A stretch of DNA of 64,000 nucleotides, from assembly GCF_002443255.2 (NCBI RefSeq), contig NW_019211458.1, positions 10,686,402-10,750,401 of the forward strand. Direction: 5' to 3'. Source of the stretch: Varroa destructor. Taxonomy: Eukaryota > Arthropoda > Arachnida > Mesostigmata > Varroidae. Each line of letters opens with the position of its first letter. Position 1 is the stretch's first letter. Positions 62,192 through 64,000 of the stretch are shown here, in pieces. The translations under genes and the position numbers were made by a program. Under the pieces are notes generated by a model, which had not been told where the DNA came from, ran no database searches, and was given only the letters and a program-made list of their open reading frames with translations.

Positions 62192-64000
62192 CTTTAATAT
62201 TCGAATAAAAACTAGAATATTTACACACGCTTCTGGCACACCACTGTACGTACTATGGTATTATTAACTAATCTGTTATCTCAACTCATTTTCAAAATGT
62301 CTATCAAAACAATAGCTTAGCTTATTTTGTTTAAATTTAGATGCACCCACATAAGTGCCCCCTATCTTACGATGTTTTTTTCATAGTTATCGACAGAGGA
62401 AAGACCATGCCAGGTTTGGAAGGAAAAACATTTTACTATAGCTATACGCTCTGATTCAGTACCTCAACAGTAGTCTCTAACGTCTGATCGTTTTGCCTTA
62501 TTCTGAATCTTCACACGCACATCCGTGTGAGCAAAATACTCACAGCGTATCAATGACATGTGCCAATTAATCAGTGATCGTTCTAAGATCTTTATTCATC
62601 GATATCTACTCGTATAGAGATGAAAACTTAAAGTATACAAAGGCCCGTTTTCAAGGTATCTACAAACTCTCTTTAGTAATGCATCACACTTGCGTAGCAA
62701 AACATAGCCACATTGCCAAAACGAACACATTCCCAAGTAAATCTTGCTTTAACCCCAGACCAGGCCGGGACGAGTAGTGACGTTTCGTTTGGTCTTCTTT
62801 GCGCACAATTAAAATGCGACAGTGCCCTTCACTAGCAAATATCGCCTTGTGCTAACACGTATTTTGGTACTGCAAGCCAGTAAGTTCATTCAATCTCCGT
62901 CTGCAATTTTTAACAATAGCGACAATCATGCCAGTGGCGACAAGCACCCCGGTAAAGTCTGTCTTTTTGCTGTTTTTTTGTCATATGGCTCTGGTATATC
63001 CTGTCAAATAAGTTCCCATCCGGTCTGAGCCGCTTTGGATAGCGGCGATAGCATTGCAGCTTAAGCCGCTACAGCGGCGGCGGGATCCAAAGTCATTTCT
63101 ACGCCGGCTTTGCCCGGCGGTACGCAAGCGCGAGGAGGCACCTCATCCAGATGGAGAAGAGCGGGGGAAGGGGGGGGGATCCATTCATTTCTTTGAAGGA
63201 AAGGGAATCAGCACAGACAGTCGCGACCCGTAGATGGAGTGGAGCAGCGGTCGCGACCGGCCTTCTACGACCTGTGAAGATGGTGATAGCGATGATGGGA
63301 TTGAGAGTGGTGGCGGGCGGTAACTGGGACTCTATGTACGTGGCCCCACAATGTACTCGTAGGTAAAATTGCAATTTTCGAAAAACGACAAAAAAGTCGA
63401 GGAAGTTGAGGGGTACGATTGAAAAGTCCCACTTTCCTAAGCTAACACACAAACACTCATGAACACATACAAACATTGGTTCATCCTCTCCTCTCGCCTA
63501 ACTTCTCGACAGAAAAGCCTTTGACGGCTGGACGACGTTCTTTCTGTTTTGAAGGGCAACAAGAAGTCACACCGTCGCTGACTGCTATCGAAAAAATAGC
63601 AACATGCATCTGCTGAAGGGAACACGCTGCAAGTAAGCCTTATCCGAAGGGCGAGAGGAAATATGGCTGTCCATTCAACAAAAAGGACGAGGATCATCAA
63701 AGGGCTACATTTGGAAAAAGGCGTCCTCTTGCCAAACATCTGAACGATCAAAAAGTTGAAAGAGACAGAAAAATGAGTCGTGTCCGAATTCTGCACCTAT
63801 ACGCGTACGAATAGAGATACCAGAACCAGACAAAGGAAAATTACGGTCTATCTAAATCAAATTATTGCATTAATATGTCGTATAGAGGTGCTTTTCTTGT
63901 GCATGCAAAGGCACATAGGCCTTTATGATGTTTGCTATAGGCAGTGTCTTACTCATAATATGAATGGCTAATGATGACCTTTAGTTAGTCCAGATTCGAC
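62192..64000 (-). other. upstream intron of the GABA-receptor gene (continues past the window)
   Basis: No TM1 or ligand-binding exon is visible on the minus strand up to the window end, so the 5' part lies outside. A GC-rich patch at 63.0-63.4 kb has open frames on both strands without family resemblance. Confidence 0.6.

Noticed and set aside
63099..63476. 125-codon minus-strand frame that might be an upstream channel exon
   Set aside because: It contains no TM1 or Cys-loop signature; the opposite strand is also open in this GC-rich patch.

Overview
The window is intron-rich animal nuclear DNA, AT-rich overall, with two 100-base N gaps. It holds one complete conserved gene and the 3' part of a second, both on the minus strand. 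The intron-exon structure, a mariner-type transposon relic and a GABA-receptor subunit of the arthropod GRD/alpha-like type suggest an arthropod. A mite or other chelicerate is my guess from gene content and intron sizes, not a proof.

Layout. At 0.8-2.4 kb lies a dispersed repeat followed by a decayed mariner-type transposase; a second truncated copy of the repeat lies at 11.3-12.2 kb. Between them, on the plus strand at 6.3-8.9 kb, five putative exons join with matching phases into a cysteine-containing protein that I cannot name. Possible extra exons lie up- and downstream of it. At 17.6-26.8 kb (minus) is a complete ATP-citrate synthase (ACLY) gene. Its 13 coding exons join without a break into a predicted 1,084-residue protein with every catalytic residue I looked for in place.

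From 26.8 to 52.5 kb I see no confidently identified gene. There is one chemoreceptor-like exon at 38.65-38.87 kb, a frameshifted coding-like block at 44.0-44.4 kb, a candidate exon at 50.8-51.0 kb, GC-richer blocks and two adjacent perfect hairpins at 31.07-31.15 kb.

At 52.55-62.19 kb (minus) are the last four exons of a Cys-loop GABA-gated channel subunit: pore helix, TM3, an acidic then proline/arginine-rich cytoplasmic loop, TM4 and a long C-tail. The 5' exons (ligand-binding domain, TM1) lie beyond position 64000.

The two recognised genes are not functionally linked. ACLY makes cytosolic acetyl-CoA for lipid synthesis and acetylation; the channel subunit acts in neuronal membranes. Most other open frames are short and unsupported. 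Exon boundaries were placed by eye from AG/GT sites, phase continuity and protein similarity recalled from known families.
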